Of a stretch of DNA of 64,000 bases, positions 10,842 to 22,148 are shown one piece after another (within the stretch, counting starts at the first letter, position 1; every line of letters begins with the position of its first letter). This DNA comes from Chondrus crispus. Taxonomy: Eukaryota; Rhodophyta; Florideophyceae; Gigartinales; Gigartinaceae. The position numbers and the translations under genes were made by a program. Under the pieces are notes generated by a model. It was not told the origin of the DNA. It was given only the letters and a program-made list of their open reading frames with translations, and did not search any database. The stretch covers positions 70,351 to 134,350 of the forward strand of contig NW_005179000.1 in NCBI RefSeq assembly GCF_000350225.1, written 5' to 3'.

Positions 10842-10951
10842 TCTCAAATTTTACCACCTGGCAAGGCAGCTCTTTCTTTTCTCAAGAAAAGAAAGGCAGC
10901 CAGGTGGTAAGAAAAGAAAGGCAGCCAGCCAGATGGTAAAATTTGCTGAGA
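10842..10951. repeat. Inverted repeat with one arm tandemly duplicated
   Basis: The left arm at 10842-10882 is complementary to the right arm, and the right arm is present twice in tandem (10885-10909 and 10910-10951). Both right copies begin agaaaagaaaggcagcc. The loop is only two bases. Confidence 0.8.
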
Positions 10952-11484
10952 TCAGCAAAGGTATGCGGTACTACTGTACCCTGTACCGTACAGCTACAAT
11001 ATTTCTCTCAAGACGAAACTCCTATTGCGTTGCGGACGCAGAACACTACTGCATGTATTTCTCTCGCCAACAACGAAGGCTTTACTCTATACTACTGAAG
11101 ATATTCGTAGTTTTACGATGGTTGAATGGTCAGTGGGACATCAGCTAAACAGGATCCAACACGCTACAGTAGAACAGGACGAATCAAACATTAAAAAAGG
11201 AAAAACAAATGAAAGAGAAAAGACATGATAAAAAAGGAGACACGACACGAGGGCGGCAGTGCCGGGGATGGGTGGGAGAGAAATAGACATGGGGAGGAGA
11301 GGAGGCGGCATAAATTTTTTAGGACAGCTCGACTCTACCCTTCTCGATTGCAGCAACCAGTTCCGAGATCTCCTTTTTGGCGAATGTAAGTGCGAACGAT
11401 TCATACGGCACATGTCAACGTTTCAAGTAATGCTGCCTCTAGGACCGGTGATAGTAACCAACGCAAGTGCTGGGAACTCTCCTT

Positions 11485-11582
11485 AAATTCAATCGCTGTT
11501 ACAAGAACCAATCGAAAAGTCTACGAGTTTACCAAATTCAATCGCTGTTACAAGAACCAATCGAAAAGTCTACGAGTTTACC
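11485..11582. repeat. Perfect 49-bp tandem duplication
   Basis: The 49-base unit starting aaattcaatcgctg at 11485 is repeated without a mismatch from 11534. Absence of divergence points to a recent slippage or unequal-exchange event, or an assembly artefact. Confidence 0.9.
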
Positions 11583-12122
11583 AAAGATAAAGGCCCGCGA
11601 AATTGGCAATCTATTTTCGTACGCGTTGTGAAAGCCCTCCACAGGGACACGACCTGTGGTTGCCCTCATGTACGTCCGGCTGCGAAGCACATGTTGCACA
11701 AGTTTGGTTTCTATGTTTTGCTTCTGTGAGAAGAAAAACGGAGTAGACTATCTCAACAGATGTATGTCAAACTTGCTGTGAGTAGGGATGTGTATAGAGG
11801 GGACGACAAGAGGTCTCGACCCACGAAAAAGTAATCGCTTGTCTCACGATGCACTACCTGCACACCGGTAGATGACTAACCGCCTCGAATGGTTGCCAGT
11901 CCAGAGTGAGGTTTAATTGATACCACCGGACGTCGATGATGCAACAGCCTCCCCTCAATGGATGGATTAATCGTTATTTGGCATTTGCACATTATAAACG
12001 GTTTGAAGACAGCAAGGATACAGTATTATGCCTCACAGAGAAATTAATGCTGCGAGTAACTTTAAACGATGCATCGGGTTTTCCATAGCCAAAGAAAGGA
12101 ATGAGGTTCGGTACTGTTCGAG

Positions 12123-12140
12123 CTACCCTTCGAAGGGTAG
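12123..12140. repeat. 18-bp perfect palindrome
   Basis: CTACCCTTCGAAGGGTAG is its own reverse complement. A 17-base copy is at 3154-3170. Related TACC(C/A)AGGGTAC palindromes occur at 31020-31050, 34780-34800, 34905-34922 and 35142-35156. Confidence 0.85.
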
Positions 12141-12824
12141 TGAAGTCCGCATCAACCTTGGCGAGATGGCGAACGTCATCGTGCTGTATTCCTGGAGGCA
12201 TGCTTTTTTCGTTTCTTGAGGTTTCACGCCTGCGGCCTGGCCGTTCGCTATAATTGGCTGGAAGTGGAGCACTTTATCGACGTTCCACAGCCGTACATGC
12301 AGCGTGACGACTTCAGCCGCGAGAACAATTGGAGGCGTGACGAGTCCAAAAGACTCGTCTGAAATTAAGGGAGCAGTACCCTTTAGCCTGAGAGTATGAT
12401 CGGGCTTCATTAGATCCATTCATCCCTACAACGGAGCCAAGGCCGAGAACGTGTTCCCGCAGGATTGGCAGGCCCGGTACTCCATCTTCATGATGGCTCA
12501 CTTGCCTCAAGGCACGAGTTCTAAACGTAATCATGGCCTCACCTTTCCTTTTCTACTGTGCTCTTAGAGTTGCCGATGAGGCCGTGCAACACTAATGCTT
12601 TGCTTTACGATACACTCTTCACACTTTACACTTCGAAAGTTGTTTCTATTGGCGCCACTAGGTACGAGATTGCTCTCAAACTATTTCACCAGTTTCCAGC
12701 CCATCACGACAGCGCATGCCGCACCCTTCACCCTCCCACATAAGGCACCCAAGCAACACCCCAAACCCAGCATATCAGCACACCAAACTCTCTCGGCAAC
12801 CACTACACCGCAAGAATCATCGCT

Positions 12825-13793
12825 ATGACCTCGAAAATGGCACCTGCAGCGAATCCTGCGTCACCGCCAGGCGCGCCTCCAAATCGCAAGAACCCCTTCC
12901 AGGACCCGGAAGCAATGGCCGCCATGGGTCTGGAGCGCACCAAAAATAAGACTGGCTTCATGTACCTCCGAATCGGGGAGTCCGCAACGCACTGGCTCAA
13001 CAGTCTCCCCCATTCCTCCAGCCCACTCCTCGACTTGGGCGCCGCGTATGGCGTCCACACGCTTCACGCGATGAAGGCGGGGCGAGACGTCATCGCTGTC
13101 GATATGGAACAAGCGCACATAGACGACCTTCGCGTACGTGCAGATGATTATGCCAAGTCTGTGGTCGTGCAGGATAACACGGGGCCTGGCAAGCTCGTCA
13201 GAGCAACGGTCGCTACTTTGCCTGATCCTTCCGTCTGTGCCGAGGAATCTGTGGCTGGCGTCTTACTGTCTGAGGTGATACATTTCATGAGGCCCGGACA
13301 GCCCCAAGTCGTGTTCAGCGATATCTTCCGTTGGCTCGAACCCGGTGGTCGTCTTGTCGTCACCACAGCAGCCTCACAGGGTCCAAAGGTCGCAGAATTT
13401 GTAAACAAGGCTGGCTTCAAATTGAATGGTGAACGCAATGTGGAAGAGGCTATCGATATGATATCTACCGCATCAGGACCAGAGCTTGTCAAGGCAGCTC
13501 CGACATTCCTGGAATTGCCTCAGGACTCCCCGATGAGGAAATTCGTTTGCGGTGTCTTGTACCTCATGAGCACCAAAGAAGTTGAGACGATGGCGAAAGA
13601 AGCCGGGTTCAAAGTCGAGAGATGCCGTTACGTAACCACGGGAAAGTACCCTGACAAAACGATTAAAGGTGAAACAGTCCTGTTGGTTGCGAAAAAACCC
13701 GACCCTGCAAAGCGGGATAGGAATATCAGGACTGCTGCCGCTGTTGCTGTGGCCGCCGCAAGCTCACTAGCAGTGTATCATCTCGCCCGGTAG
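12825..13793 (+). CDS. SAM-dependent methyltransferase, class I, with C-terminal membrane anchor
   Basis: The 322-residue product has a class I Rossmann methyltransferase core. Motif I is LLDLGAAYG near residues 66-74, followed by an acidic residue at the end of strand 2 (IAVDME). A VAGVLLSEVIHFM stretch fits the post-II region and FRWLEPGGRLVVTT is the typical post-motif with the P-G-G turn. The last 20 residues are alanine-rich and hydrophobic, consistent with a tail anchor. The substrate cannot be told from sequence; the layout resembles small-molecule methyltransferases of the UbiE/type-11 kind. The start is the first ATG after a C-rich leader, and AATAAA follows the stop at 13812. The gene has no introns. 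Confidence 0.85.
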   Translation: MTSKMAPAANPASPPGAPPNRKNPFQDPEAMAAMGLERTKNKTGFMYLRIGESATHWLNSLPHSSSPLLDLGAAYGVHTLHAMKAGRDVIAVDMEQAHIDDLRVRADDYAKSVVVQDNTGPGKLVRATVATLPDPSVCAEESVAGVLLSEVIHFMRPGQPQVVFSDIFRWLEPGGRLVVTTAASQGPKVAEFVNKAGFKLNGERNVEEAIDMISTASGPELVKAAPTFLELPQDSPMRKFVCGVLYLMSTKEVETMAKEAGFKVERCRYVTTGKYPDKTIKGETVLLVAKKPDPAKRDRNIRTAAAVAVAAASSLAVYHLAR

Positions 13794-13811
13794 CTGCTGC
13801 CTCCATAATCG

Positions 13812-13817
13812 AATAAA
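13812..13817 (+). terminator. Polyadenylation signal of methyltransferase
   Basis: AATAAA lies about 19 bases after the methyltransferase stop codon, in the expected position for a 3' end signal. Confidence 0.5.
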
Positions 13818-14400
13818 AGAATTATTACACAAGTAAAAAGCACGTCACGTTCCGGGCCGGTGAGTGCGTGCAACCTGTCGGGAGCAGCTACGGCCTCAAT
13901 CTACCACCAACGGATTGAAGGTCAACTGCTGTCAAACTATCTGCTATTTTGCTATGAAAACTGTTCGTATCCACCGAGAGTATTAACTCGGTAACACTCC
14001 TGCTTTGATGAGAGTATGCACTTCCGCGGTGTCCACAAATTTACGTTCCAGTTCCTTCCAGAAGGCATACATGACGAGAAACTTGTCGATTTTGAGAGCC
14101 CCTGCTGAGTCCGCCAAACTGGCTTGAGCACAATCACTTCAGTTGCGACGACAGCTCGTTGCAGCTGTAAATGTTGAATTAGGTTGACCCAACTCATCGC
14201 ATGTGCAGGTAAGCCATGGGTCCAGCACCGATATGGCCAGTAAACGTACCTCATAAACGGTTGGTTCTCTTCAATTCACCGGAACGAATCTCGTTGAAAG
14301 CGAAAACAGTAGTACGAAAACGAGCAATTTGCATGCTGGTAGACATGGCCGCTACCAGAGCTCGAAAGCATGTATCCCTTTTCTGCCCAAAAGCTTGTGT
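13818..14400. other. Intergenic
   Basis: About 580 bases between the methyltransferase and the convergent glycosyltransferase gene. I see no coding sequence. Confidence 0.5.
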
Positions 14401-16725
14401 TTAAGTCGCAAGTTCCTTCCCGATGGCCATCATCGCTGCGTCCAGCCCCGCTTCCACGTCAGCACCCTCTATACGAGCTGAACGCATAGCAGCAAGTGAA
14501 TCATCCTTTGAATCGGATGCAGCAGACTCCTCTTCTTCCGAATCCTTTTCCGGTGCCATACCACCGTCAGTGGTACCAAACCCCGCTAGCGACGGAGCAC
14601 GCTGTTCGTTATCGCTCACAGCCCTCTTGACAAGTATCTCGTCACAAGTTTTTCCATCTGACTTCAAGAACCAGTGTCCGTTCTCTGCGGCTCGTTTCTT
14701 CTTTTTGTCAATTCCAATCAAGAAGTTGTTGTTCACCACGATCGGACTTCGGGATCTTGCAGATGTATAATGCTTCTCCTTGGTGTCGTACCATCGTCCG
14801 TCGACAAATAGCTCGGTATCTAAAGCTCGGAAAACGACAGGGTTCCGACTCTTGAACTGTTCGTCGAAGAATATCAACTTTGTCAGGATTGACTGATCGT
14901 TTTCCATGTATCTGCGAACCCGAGACGTATGCCCTTCCATCTTACTGCTTCTATATGCTTTCTCGAAGCGATGGGATACCTCGCGCCAAACCCTGCGCGT
15001 CGCAAGTGTTGGATTCAAATACAAAAAGTTACCCCCAATCTCATGTCTGGTGTCAAGCGTCCCAACTACGTCCACTTCGTCCCCACTATGAATTAACCGC
15101 TGCACGAACGGCACCGGATCTCGTAACCAAATTTGATCTGTCTCAAATGCAAAAACCCCAATGCCCCGTTCTAGTATAGCTCGAATGAGCTGCGTGCGTT
15201 CCAGCATGAGCAACCAGTATCCAGGGGAACCATATGACGTCCCAGCTCGCGCTTGACCGCCTCTGAACTCGGTCATGCGCACAGTCTGTGAGTTGCTGAC
15301 GTCTCGAAGTGCGTTGTACGCCGTGTCATCAGTTGTTATCCATACTACCCCTGGCGGACGAATTTGAGCTGCGTCAACATTGCATATCCAGCTGCGTGCC
15401 GTTTCAACAAAGGCTGTGTTTACGACTGTCAATGATACTGAGCCACCTTGCCGACGCCCAAGCTCGACGATTTTCTCCAAGTTCGCTGCGCTAATTTGCT
15501 CCTTCTTCTCGACCTTCTTCCCATCAAAATTGAATCGAGATAACGGCGGCAAAGCCGAGACCCTGCCGACAGGCGGCAAGGGCTCCGGTCGATGTCGCCT
15601 TGGATACACGGTGAAGAGGTTGTACTCTGCACAAAAACGTGAGAACCAAAGCGTCCAGTGCGCACGAGCCGTGCCTCTGTATTGACCCCACGCGGAATCT
15701 TTCTTATCCTTGGCACCGACAACCGTTGGCCACAAAAACCATTCAGCCCGATGCGCAGCAAACCAGCGTTGGAAGGCGCGCCAAACTTCTGAGTCGACAG
15801 GAGAAAACGCAGCAACGAAGGGCAAATTGTGGTACAAGAAGACCTCGTCGCCAGCTTCGCCCTCACCCACGAATGCAGAGGTGTAACTGCCCGTGCTGCG
15901 GCCCAGAACAGATTCTCGGCGACGGATTAAAACGGGCTCAAGTGTGAAGCCAGCAATGTCGGCTGCTGAGCTCATGTATCTGCGGCGGACGCTCTTTAAG
16001 TAACGGTAAAACTGCGGGACAAAAGGCAGAGCCCGGGACGCATCGACGATGAGAACCTTCTCCGTGTCACCCCGACTAGGAGACCAACTGGAGACGCCGA
16101 GTTCGAACAGACCACCAGTAGTAGCATTATGCAAGGTCTTGTCGCCATGTGGCCAGACGACGTCTTGGCATTGTAGGTATCTCGCCTCGTAGGTGGTAGA
16201 ATTCGGTTCTGGCGCAAGAACAAGCGAGAGAGACACTGGTTCATTGTCGTAATGTGCTTCAACGAGTGAAGTTATCAACAAAGACAAGGCGCGAGATGAA
16301 TATAGTTTGGAATCAGGTGGGACATCGAGGGTTGAGGGGGCCGAGAAGGCTGGATTCGGTGGAGGGGGCAGGCCCGTGAAAGCGGGGATAACAAGAACAA
16401 GGCGAAAAGGTCTGTCGCCGGAGAGAGGATTGGTTTTTGATGCGAGGGATGGGTGCTCGAAGCCCGGAGCGAGAGGATGGTGACTGTCTTGTGAGGCGAA
16501 ATGGGCGGAACGACGGATATGCGGGAAGGAGAAGGTGGCAAAAAGGATTAGTACGAGTACAATGCATACACCGCGGGCTATTGGTGAGGTGGCACGTGAG
16601 CGCGGGGCCGATTTTGTCGAAGAAGTAGTTGGGAGCGTCAAGGATGAAGATAGGCGCCAGACATTGCGCGAAATATTGCGAAGATGTCTGGAGATGCGAA
16701 CGACAGCGGTGGTGGGCTTGGGCAT
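14401..16725 (-). CDS. Type II membrane glycosyltransferase, nucleotide-diphospho-sugar transferase (GT77-like)
   Basis: The 774-residue protein has a short basic N terminus, one hydrophobic span near residues 53-68 and a long lumenal part, which is the plan of a Golgi glycosyltransferase. The C-terminal half resembles the nucleotide-diphospho-sugar transferase domain (PF03407 type). The acidic metal-binding stretch FETDQIWLRDP near residues 525-535 takes the place of the usual D-x-D-x-x-W-L-R-D-P. Further conserved-looking pieces are GGNFLYLNPT and MENDQSILTKL. The N-terminal 400 residues look like a second, unassigned glycosyltransferase-like region (VSLSLVLAP, VLIVDASRALPFVPQFY). The tail is acidic and serine-rich. 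The gene has no introns. The donor sugar and acceptor are unknown; a role in cell-wall polysaccharide or glycoprotein synthesis is inference. Confidence 0.75.
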   Translation of the reverse strand: MPKPTTAVVRISRHLRNISRNVWRLSSSLTLPTTSSTKSAPRSRATSPIARGVCIVLVLILFATFSFPHIRRSAHFASQDSHHPLAPGFEHPSLASKTNPLSGDRPFRLVLVIPAFTGLPPPPNPAFSAPSTLDVPPDSKLYSSRALSLLITSLVEAHYDNEPVSLSLVLAPEPNSTTYEARYLQCQDVVWPHGDKTLHNATTGGLFELGVSSWSPSRGDTEKVLIVDASRALPFVPQFYRYLKSVRRRYMSSAADIAGFTLEPVLIRRRESVLGRSTGSYTSAFVGEGEAGDEVFLYHNLPFVAAFSPVDSEVWRAFQRWFAAHRAEWFLWPTVVGAKDKKDSAWGQYRGTARAHWTLWFSRFCAEYNLFTVYPRRHRPEPLPPVGRVSALPPLSRFNFDGKKVEKKEQISAANLEKIVELGRRQGGSVSLTVVNTAFVETARSWICNVDAAQIRPPGVVWITTDDTAYNALRDVSNSQTVRMTEFRGGQARAGTSYGSPGYWLLMLERTQLIRAILERGIGVFAFETDQIWLRDPVPFVQRLIHSGDEVDVVGTLDTRHEIGGNFLYLNPTLATRRVWREVSHRFEKAYRSSKMEGHTSRVRRYMENDQSILTKLIFFDEQFKSRNPVVFRALDTELFVDGRWYDTKEKHYTSARSRSPIVVNNNFLIGIDKKKKRAAENGHWFLKSDGKTCDEILVKRAVSDNEQRAPSLAGFGTTDGGMAPEKDSEEEESAASDSKDDSLAAMRSARIEGADVEAGLDAAMMAIGKELAT

Positions 16726-17890
16726 GGCGAGCGAGCCTGGAGATTAAGATGGCTTATTGCATCGGATAAGGAGGAGGAGAGAAAGGTGGGGTGGCGACGA
16801 TGGGGAGAGGGAGGGGTCAACGAGAAATGCGAATGCCGCGGAAGGCCGGAGTGGGGTGGTGCGGTAGAACCCTAATTTTGCCAGTGTGGGCGGGGCACAA
16901 AAATAAAAAACTATCACTGCCCCACTTCGCAATTGTACTGTTCGTATGAAGGCAGTGCACCTCCCTACTGTACTGCACATGGGCAGTGCTGGCACAATTC
17001 TCGGATATGCCCATTCGAGCTGGTGGATTTGTTGACCAAACTTTGCGGAAAGGACAGCATTGTTGTGCAACTCCGCTGGAACAGGAAAGGACGGCGGGGC
17101 ATGCTGTGTATCACCATTAGTGTAGCATGTGTGCAAGCCGCCCCGTTCCCATGATGTGCTTGGGGAACAATCACATATGCAATCCTCTACTAGTGTCTAT
17201 CGGACTGGGGCTTGTCGTCACACAGGACAGCTCTTTTTTTTGCAAAAATACATAAATTAAATTGAACATTCAAAAAGCTACCTTGAGCACTATTTCCTTA
17301 ACATGCTTGTTTTCGGCAATAGCAAGCATCTTGCAGAACACCGGGATAGCAGCTTTGAATACGCAGAAAGCTTAAGATATACTGCAGATTGAGTACCAAG
17401 TTGCCTTTTTAAACTGGCGTTTTTGGTTTCGAAGGTATCTAAAAACAACCAGGAAGAACAAGCAATTCTCACAAAGGTCTTTCTGGCCCCAAATCCGAAG
17501 TCAAGCACGGTGGCGCGAGTATCTTTTTCTTTCTTGTCAAGGAAGCGCAAGTCAAGAAAATAACAGGTCGAATAGTGTCCTCATATGAGAACAACGGTCC
17601 GATAGATACTGTACAAGGATTGGCGCACCGTACGCACCGCATGGGCCACTACCGCCTAGGTTGCCTCAGCGTGCATCCCTTGCTGTTGTCACAATGCGCC
17701 TGGTTGTACCTTTTTGAAGCGGACCCAACTGGGCACCCGACGCTCCAGTCAACGCCTGAGACCCTCTCTAACTTTGTGCACCCTGTACCCCTTCTCCTTC
17801 ATTTGTAACGCGAGGGTTGCCCTTCGGCGCGATTGTGTTTACCGGGCAGTCGGCACCAGCAAGTTTGCATAATTTGAAAGCCTCTATTAA
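16726..17890. other. Intergenic, promoter region of glycosyltransferase
   Basis: No supported gene in about 1.1 kb. The part next to 16725 is purine-rich on the plus strand, mirroring pyrimidine-rich leaders seen before other genes here. Confidence 0.45.
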
Positions 17891-19847
17891 CTACAACAGG
17901 AAAACGGCCGCTACAGCCGCAGCAAATCCCCACAAAGCCGCGACCCGTAAGACAGCCGATTCTCCCGCAAAGGCAGCCACTTCTCCCGTATACAGTGTGT
18001 CGATCAATTGCGGGATCACACAAAACAAGTTTCTGTACAAAAGACGTCACAAAACAAGGTCAGTTAGCACTTCGCTTAATATCCGCGTTGAAATAGTTGA
18101 ATCCCCTGGATTCGAAAACTTACAATACACCCAGGTTGCTCGCCAAATTTTCGGGAAATCTCTGGACAACGATCGCCACTGGAATCGTTTGTGTCACGAT
18201 AAAAGGTACAGCTCCGAGCGCGATCACGCTTCCAGCAACCATCACATTTTTCGTGTAGGCGCATGCGTACAAAATGCTCGAAAAAGCAAAGAAAGATGCT
18301 CCGAAAACAACGCGTTCACCGATCGCCCCAACCCATCTGATAATATTGGGGTAGTACGCGCTGAAGATAAGCGCCAAAACAGCTTTGGCGGCGTTTGCAA
18401 TCGAAAAATAGCTGACCCCGCTCTGATACCGTAGGGCCTCTGGCGTGCCGGCCTCAGCAGTGGGATCCCCACCGAGGACATTCACGCCTAACCACTGGCT
18501 GTAGAACGGCAGAGATGCAAACCAGACGAACCATGCCAGCCCATAAACTACGCCCACCTTGATTAGTGGTCTCGGAAACATCATGATAGCCTCCTTCACA
18601 GTGCCTACGAGCTCGCCCCATACAGGACCTCCTGCAGCTGTTTGCACAGGTTCTTCATCTCTAATTACACTTTCTTCTATTGTCGGAGCCCTCTCCTCAC
18701 TTACGCTGGACGCCAGCCGATTCTCTACGTTCTCGTCGTCATCTTCTTCGTCGCCTGTGCCCGGCGCGCTTTCAGATTTACTCTCATCTACAAACTCACC
18801 ATCCTTTCGGGTTTCTTCCTCGATCGCGCTCTCCTCTTCGAGGAGTTCTTTCGACTTCTCGTCCTCGAGATCTGGGCTCGACCGTATATTGTTAAGCTCA
18901 ATATCAATTTGGACCCCAGTCGAAGAGGTCTCAGGCATAGCTCCCGTGGTCGCAATAATTGCGTCCTTAGGGCGCAGTGGCTCCTCATGGCACATGAAAA
19001 GCGAGACTGAGCATGTAATAACTAGAATGACGCTGGCAACAGAAAAAATCCTCGCAACGTGAGTCACAGGATCCCTCCATGTGTAAATGTACGCGCCAGC
19101 GCAAAGCTCTGCAAGAGAAGCAACCACGGCAGCGGCACTCTGAACAGAATGCTGTTCCTCTGGCGGCAAGAGATCTCCCATGAGCGCACGGCTCGGGAAC
19201 ATGATGGCATTTGTGGAGAAGTCGAGTACTCCAAACGCAAAAAAAGCTATCCATCTAGCGGCGGGTAGAAACCCGAATGCAATAGTGGTCGCATTCGCAA
19301 AGACGTTCATGCCGAAAATGCAGGCGATCATACCACCCAAAATAAAAGGCCGACGACGACCAAAAGACCATGTGCATCTGTCCGACAGAACCCCAACCAC
19401 AGGAGCGACAATGAGCCCGCTGAGAGGCCCCATGATCCATACGAGATGAGATAGAAATGGTCCGGCTTTCAAAGTGTGCTGAAAATATGGACTTTTAAAG
19501 GAGCATCGCCACAAGAGCCTCGTTAGTTCACGTCAATTATGTGGAACATCTCAATTTGTCGGAAAGAAGTAAAACGCGCATGGTGCGTGAGATGCTACTT
19601 ACGTCGCAACAGCGAATTTGGAGAGCCATGTGAATGCAAGTCCAAAGTCCGCAAGAACCATCAAATACAATCTTCTCTTCGAAGTAGGATTCCGGGTACT
19701 GGAAAACGGAGATGCGGGGGCTTCATCATCTGTACTGAGCTCCTCAGGAGGAATAAATCTTGATTGTACGTGTAGTCCATCTTCGACGTCGATTCTAGTG
19801 TTGGCCCCAGCCGCCTCCTCTGCGACTGCATCATCATTCACTGCCAT
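17891..19847 (-). CDS. Sucrose-carrier-like GPH/MFS transporter, three exons
   Basis: The gene encodes a 584-residue glycoside-pentoside-hexuronide (SUT-like) sugar-proton symporter. Exons on the minus strand are 19847-19603, 19491-18124 and 18032-17891, with GT-AG introns of 111 and 91 nt. The joins restore FAVATPYFQ and NLGVLNLFCVIPQ, which match the family's conserved segments. Exon 2 holds the loop-2 signature SDRC....FGRRRPFILGG, and HTLKAGPFLSHLVWIMGPLSG precedes it. Twelve membrane spans are expected. The central cytoplasmic loop is unusually long and acidic (many EE and DD pairs, roughly residues 240-350 of the joined protein), longer than in plant sucrose transporters. Red algae make floridoside and not sucrose, so the substrate is open. 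The start is the first in-frame ATG, at 19847. Confidence 0.9.
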
Positions 19848-20394
19848 CACTTGGCAAGAGTCTGCATTCTGCCAGAGAGACCGCCCGCAAGATTGGGGAT
19901 TCCGAAGACTCTAGAGCGACGACACAACAGAAGTGCGAGGGTGTGAGAAAGTGGGGAGTGGGACGTGAACGTGAAGAAAGAAATTGATTATGCTGGTGCC
20001 AGCACTACGGATTAAAGCAATGGTGCATATCTACATTGTGTACAAAATATATTTTGCCCAATCACAGGGCTGGAACGAACACACGATGTGCTTGGTGTTC
20101 GCTTGGTGTGTCCCCCGCAAAATTTTACTAAACCCCGGATACTAAATGCATACCAAAGACGCAGCAACCTGGCTACATCCACGTATACAACTCTCAGACA
20201 AATGCGCATTCTACCAAATCCTTCTTTTATAGTTCCGCGGCTTCGGCACGGAAGCCCACTTGATAGACGCAGCGTTTTCAACTCTGCCATTGGGGGAAAC
20301 AGAGCCAAGCCGCAACTGAAAATCCTATTTCCTCGTTTGAGCATTTGAAGCTTGCTGCACGGAAGCAAAAACTGACCGAAGACCAAACAAGTCC
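19848..20394. other. Intergenic
   Basis: About 550 bases between the transporter start and the bL25 stop codon, both on the minus strand. No coding sequence is supported. Confidence 0.45.
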
Positions 20395-21342
20395 CTAAAC
20401 CTTTGATATCATTGTCGCGACCGTGTCATCTGCTAAAACGGTGTTACAACCTTTTCCCTTCCCGTCAAATTGCAAATCGCCGATGTGTTTCCTGTCCTTT
20501 ACTCGCATTTCACCCACGTCTTGTGTAGCATATAAAGGTGCCGGCGTGAAAGGATCGACATGAATATCGACATTCTGCTGCAATCTGTTCAACCATCCAC
20601 CTTCCCGTAAACCTGGGCTTTTCTCCTCATTGATATACCTAATGGGTACTCGCACACGTGAAAGCCGTTCTTCAGGGCAGTAGACAAAGGTGATCGTCCT
20701 CACAACGTCCGTGAGCGGGTTGAGCATCATGTTGTGTGCCTTCACTCGAATGGAATCAAATTGAGGCTGCTCAGCATCTCTGCCCTCTTCCGTGACGATT
20801 CGAAGCTTGTATAAAGGTCCCGCCCATTTATTCCTCCCTTTTTCTTGATAACCAAACAAACCACCCCGAAAGTCCTCCTGCAGTGGTCGAACTGGGACAC
20901 TAATAAGAAGATCTGGTACATCACCTCTGCCTTGCACCCAGCTCGGAATCCTGTGCCGGGAATGGTAAAAGCGAACGCATGCACATTAGTTTCAATTAGT
21001 ACTTGTAAGCCGATGGTATCTTCACAAATCATCTACTCCCATTTGCGATCAACTCATCTCCGTCAAAGTGTCCACTTACCATTTTCCCTCGCGCCTCAAG
21101 GACTTCTTTTCGCGTTTATGTCCTTCACGAATTACAGCCTTTATCTCTCTGTGAAAGAGGATAGGCTTGGCTTCCGCAGGGGACCCGCATGAACTGTTTT
21201 CAGTCTGTTTTGGGTCTCCCGCGGTGGACGGGGTCTCCCGTGGTGTAGCTGACAGACTTCGCGCGATCGCAATGCCCACAGCCGGTTGTCTGGCAGGGAT
21301 GATCGCTCCCCATCGCAACGCAGCTTTCAGTGCTCCGACCAT
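20395..21342 (-). CDS. Organellar ribosomal protein bL25, two exons
   Basis: Two minus-strand exons (21342-21080 and 20950-20395) flank a 129-nt GT-AG intron. The join restores SLRREGK-WIPSWVQGRG, the usual R-R-E-G-K followed by the substrate loop of bL25 (TL5/CTC family). The C-terminal beta domain has VPIRYINEEKSPGLREGGWLN, HVDPF and GDLQFDGKG and ends with DDTVATMI, matching the bL25 C domain. The 272-residue protein starts with a basic, Ala/Arg-rich presequence (MVGALKAALRWG) typical of mitochondrial or plastid import. It binds 5S rRNA in the large subunit. An upstream GTG-led extension of the frame exists, but the ATG at 21342 gives a proper transit peptide. Confidence 0.85.
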
Positions 21343-22148
21343 GTTTGGGGCATCGAGCGCGTAACCACTCAACAGCTTATCCGTCGAGAAGCCTGTCGCT
21401 TTTGGTGAGAACAGACGCTCTGCATCGAACAACGATGAAGCGCAGGCGCTCACATGTTGAAAAAGATTTAATTAAATTTTTTCAAGCAAGATCAAATCTC
21501 GAAATTGTTCGTGGAACGCTTGTTTTGTTTTTTTACAGTACCTCATCGCCAGTAGACACCAAATTCCCAATATGTACGAGCATACCGTGCAACCAAATTC
21601 AGGCAGAAGATACTTGTATGATTACTGTACCCAAGGGTGCTGCAATGCACTACAGGTACTAGCATTTTTGATGCTTGATGATTGATGCTTCAGGACTTCT
21701 CTACCGGGCACGCGGTGTATCGTGAATCCAAGTTTTCGCCGGGAAGAACAGCACTACTTGCTGAAAGACTACAATGCATCTCCAAAATTTTGATAAAAGC
21801 AACATCGGTCACCAGTCTTATCTCTCACATTTCTTTTCACCCCTCCAACTCTCCAATGTGCAATCGTCTAAAGCTTTCGAACTCATTTAAACATAATCCT
21901 CTCGTTGTTCTACTAAATGTTAAGGATGAAATCATAGTAATGCAAATACCGTAGATAGATTCACTTATTTCGTGTGCAAGAAAATTCAGAGGGGGTGGGG
22001 TCTGAAATACCCGGAAGAACAACACCATCCATATAAATATCTTCATCTAATAAAGGGCTTTTCCACTGCTTCCAGCTGGTAGAATAAACAGTGTCCGTGA
22101 CCCTGAGAACTGTTGCAATCGGCTGAAAAGAACTGGTTTAGCATCACG
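21343..22148. other. Divergent promoter region, bL25 and Hint-mucin genes
   Basis: About 800 bases between two divergently transcribed genes. No coding sequence supported. It probably holds both promoters, but I see no clear core elements. Confidence 0.4.

Larger units (their letters stand above)
10952..12824. other. Intergenic
   Basis: No supported gene. It holds a perfect 49-bp tandem duplication (11485-11582) and the palindrome CTACCCTTCGAAGGGTAG at 12123-12140. The last 200 bases are C-rich and precede the methyltransferase start, so they are its probable promoter and 5' leader. Confidence 0.5.
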
